DNA from: an uncultured Opitutia bacterium
Lineage (GTDB): Bacteria > Verrucomicrobiota > Verrucomicrobiia > Opitutales > UBA953
DNA: 15,027 nt
Assembly: GCA_903895475.1 (NCBI GenBank)
Contig: CAITUF010000100.1
Location: 1-15,027 of the forward strand
Direction of reading: 5' to 3'
The position numbers were made by a program, and so were the translations under genes. Of this stretch, positions 14,249-15,027 are shown one piece after another (position 1 is the first letter of the stretch; each line of letters starts with the position of its first letter). Under the pieces are notes generated by a model, which worked only from the letters and a program-made list of their open reading frames with translations, was not told the origin of the DNA and searched no databases.

Positions 14249-15027
14249 GCTTGGTTCGCTGACTGGTTCAGCAAGCCGGCTAAGAAGGGCATGAGCTGCT
14301 TCTTGCGGCTAACGATGCCAGGCAGGTCAAAGATGTACGGCGGGGTCTTGGGCGAATACGTGATACCTTGGATAATATCGGCGTCGCCACGGACCAAGAG
14401 CAGCGACCCTTGCGTGTCGATGTCCGTCACGAGTAAGCAGGTGAAGTGTAGGCCATTCTCACGGCGGTATTTTTCGAGGGCCTCGAGCAGGCTATCGCTG
14501 CACTTCCAGAAGTTATTGAAACCGAGCTCTTCGACCTGAGCCACGGAGAAGCGCTTGTCGCCTTCGTTGTAGAGCTTGCAGTCGCCGCGGACGGCGGCGT
14601 CGGGCGAGAGCGTCGAGAGCACGGAGCCGGCATTGAAGATCATGTCGGCGAGCGCGCGTGGGTCGGCGTCGGCGATGCGGGTCAACCAAGCCAGCAGTGA
14701 AACGTCCAGCGGCGTGGTCGTCGGGCTTTGGAGGAGCAGGGTATCCGAGATGATGCCGCACATCATGAGGCCAGCGATTTGCGGGCTCGGCGTGAGCCCG
14801 GCGGTCTGGAACATATCGGCCACAATCGAGCAAGTCGAACCCAGCGGGCGGTTTATAAAGAGAATCGGCTGCGTGGTGTGCGGGTTGCCGAGGCGGTGGT
14901 GGTCGACGACTTCAGCAATTTCAACCTCGTTGGCGCCGTCGACGGCCTGGGAGAGCTCGTTGTGGTCAACGAGCACCAGGCGGGTGCGCACGGGCTTGAG
15001 GATATCAGACTTCGAGAACACGCCGAC
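14245..15027 (-). CDS. ppaC: Manganese-dependent inorganic pyrophosphatase, CBS-containing type (5' partial)
   Basis: This family II pyrophosphatase (DHH/DHHA2) hydrolyses pyrophosphate to phosphate. The frame is open to the window edge, so 260 C-terminal residues are visible. They begin VGVFSKSDIL, the end of a CBS domain, which shows that this is the long form with regulatory CBS (often with DRTGG) inserts. Next come LVDHNELSQ (Asp21, His22), EVVDHHRLGN (Asp42-His43-His44), GSTCSIVADMF, GIISDTLLLQSPTTT with a metal-ligand Asp, and the DHHA2 motif SRKKQLMPFL, whose Arg and Lys bind substrate. The GTG at 15021 is internal, not a real start. CBS-type enzymes of this family are controlled by adenine nucleotides. 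The gene is upstream of and overlaps rnr by 4 bp. Confidence 0.92.
   Translation of the reverse strand, partial: VGVFSKSDILKPVRTRLVLVDHNELSQAVDGANEVEIAEVVDHHRLGNPHTTQPILFINRPLGSTCSIVADMFQTAGLTPSPQIAGLMMCGIISDTLLLQSPTTTPLDVSLLAWLTRIADADPRALADMIFNAGSVLSTLSPDAAVRGDCKLYNEGDKRFSVAQVEELGFNNFWKCSDSLLEALEKYRRENGLHFTCLLVTDIDTQGSLLLVRGDADIIQGITYSPKTPPYIFDLPGIVSRKKQLMPFLAGLLNQSANQA

Overview
The window looks like chromosomal DNA from a Verrucomicrobiota bacterium, probably from the Opitutae branch. This is inferred from a giant pseudopilin-like gene resembling the Verru_Chthon cassette protein A family, an outer-membrane protein resembling DUF6662, the high GC content of the housekeeping genes, and a REP/RAYT repeat cassette with GGTAGGGG-type ends. 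No taxonomic marker gene is present, so the assignment is an inference.

Layout. (1) Positions 1-4706, minus strand: one uninterrupted reading frame of about 1568 codons that leaves the window at its 3' end. It encodes a huge surface or pilin-like protein with a prepilin-type N-terminus. (2) Positions 4707-4902: a divergent promoter region with a 20 bp palindrome. (3) Positions 4903-9387, plus strand: a tightly packed run of exbB/tolQ-like, exbD/tolR-like, M42 aminopeptidase, DUF167/YggU, xseB and dxs. Several junctions overlap by 4 bp. (4) Positions 9388-10303: an island of palindromic repeats around a REP-associated tyrosine transposase (RAYT), fitted between the 3' ends of dxs and the next gene. 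(5) Positions 10304-11116, minus strand: a predicted outer-membrane beta-barrel protein whose promoter carries two Fur-like operators. (6) Positions 11251-11961, plus strand: a family 2 glycosyltransferase that converges on RNase R with only 4 bp between the stop codons. (7) Positions 11966-15027, minus strand: a two-gene operon of CBS-type Mn-dependent inorganic pyrophosphatase (5' end outside the window) and RNase R, joined by an ATGA overlap.

How the genes fit together. The ExbB/ExbD pair should form a proton-driven inner-membrane motor. The peptidase, DUF167, XseB and Dxs genes serve general metabolism (peptide turnover, DNA repair, isoprenoid precursors). The pyrophosphatase and RNase R genes fit a growth and RNA-turnover operon. 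The metal-regulated outer-membrane protein is the main environmentally controlled gene. The accessory content is the REP/RAYT cassette and possibly the giant pseudopilin. I found no CRISPR array, rRNA, tRNA or prophage. The least ordinary parts are the giant pseudopilin, the composite repeat cassette and the paired metal-regulator sites.
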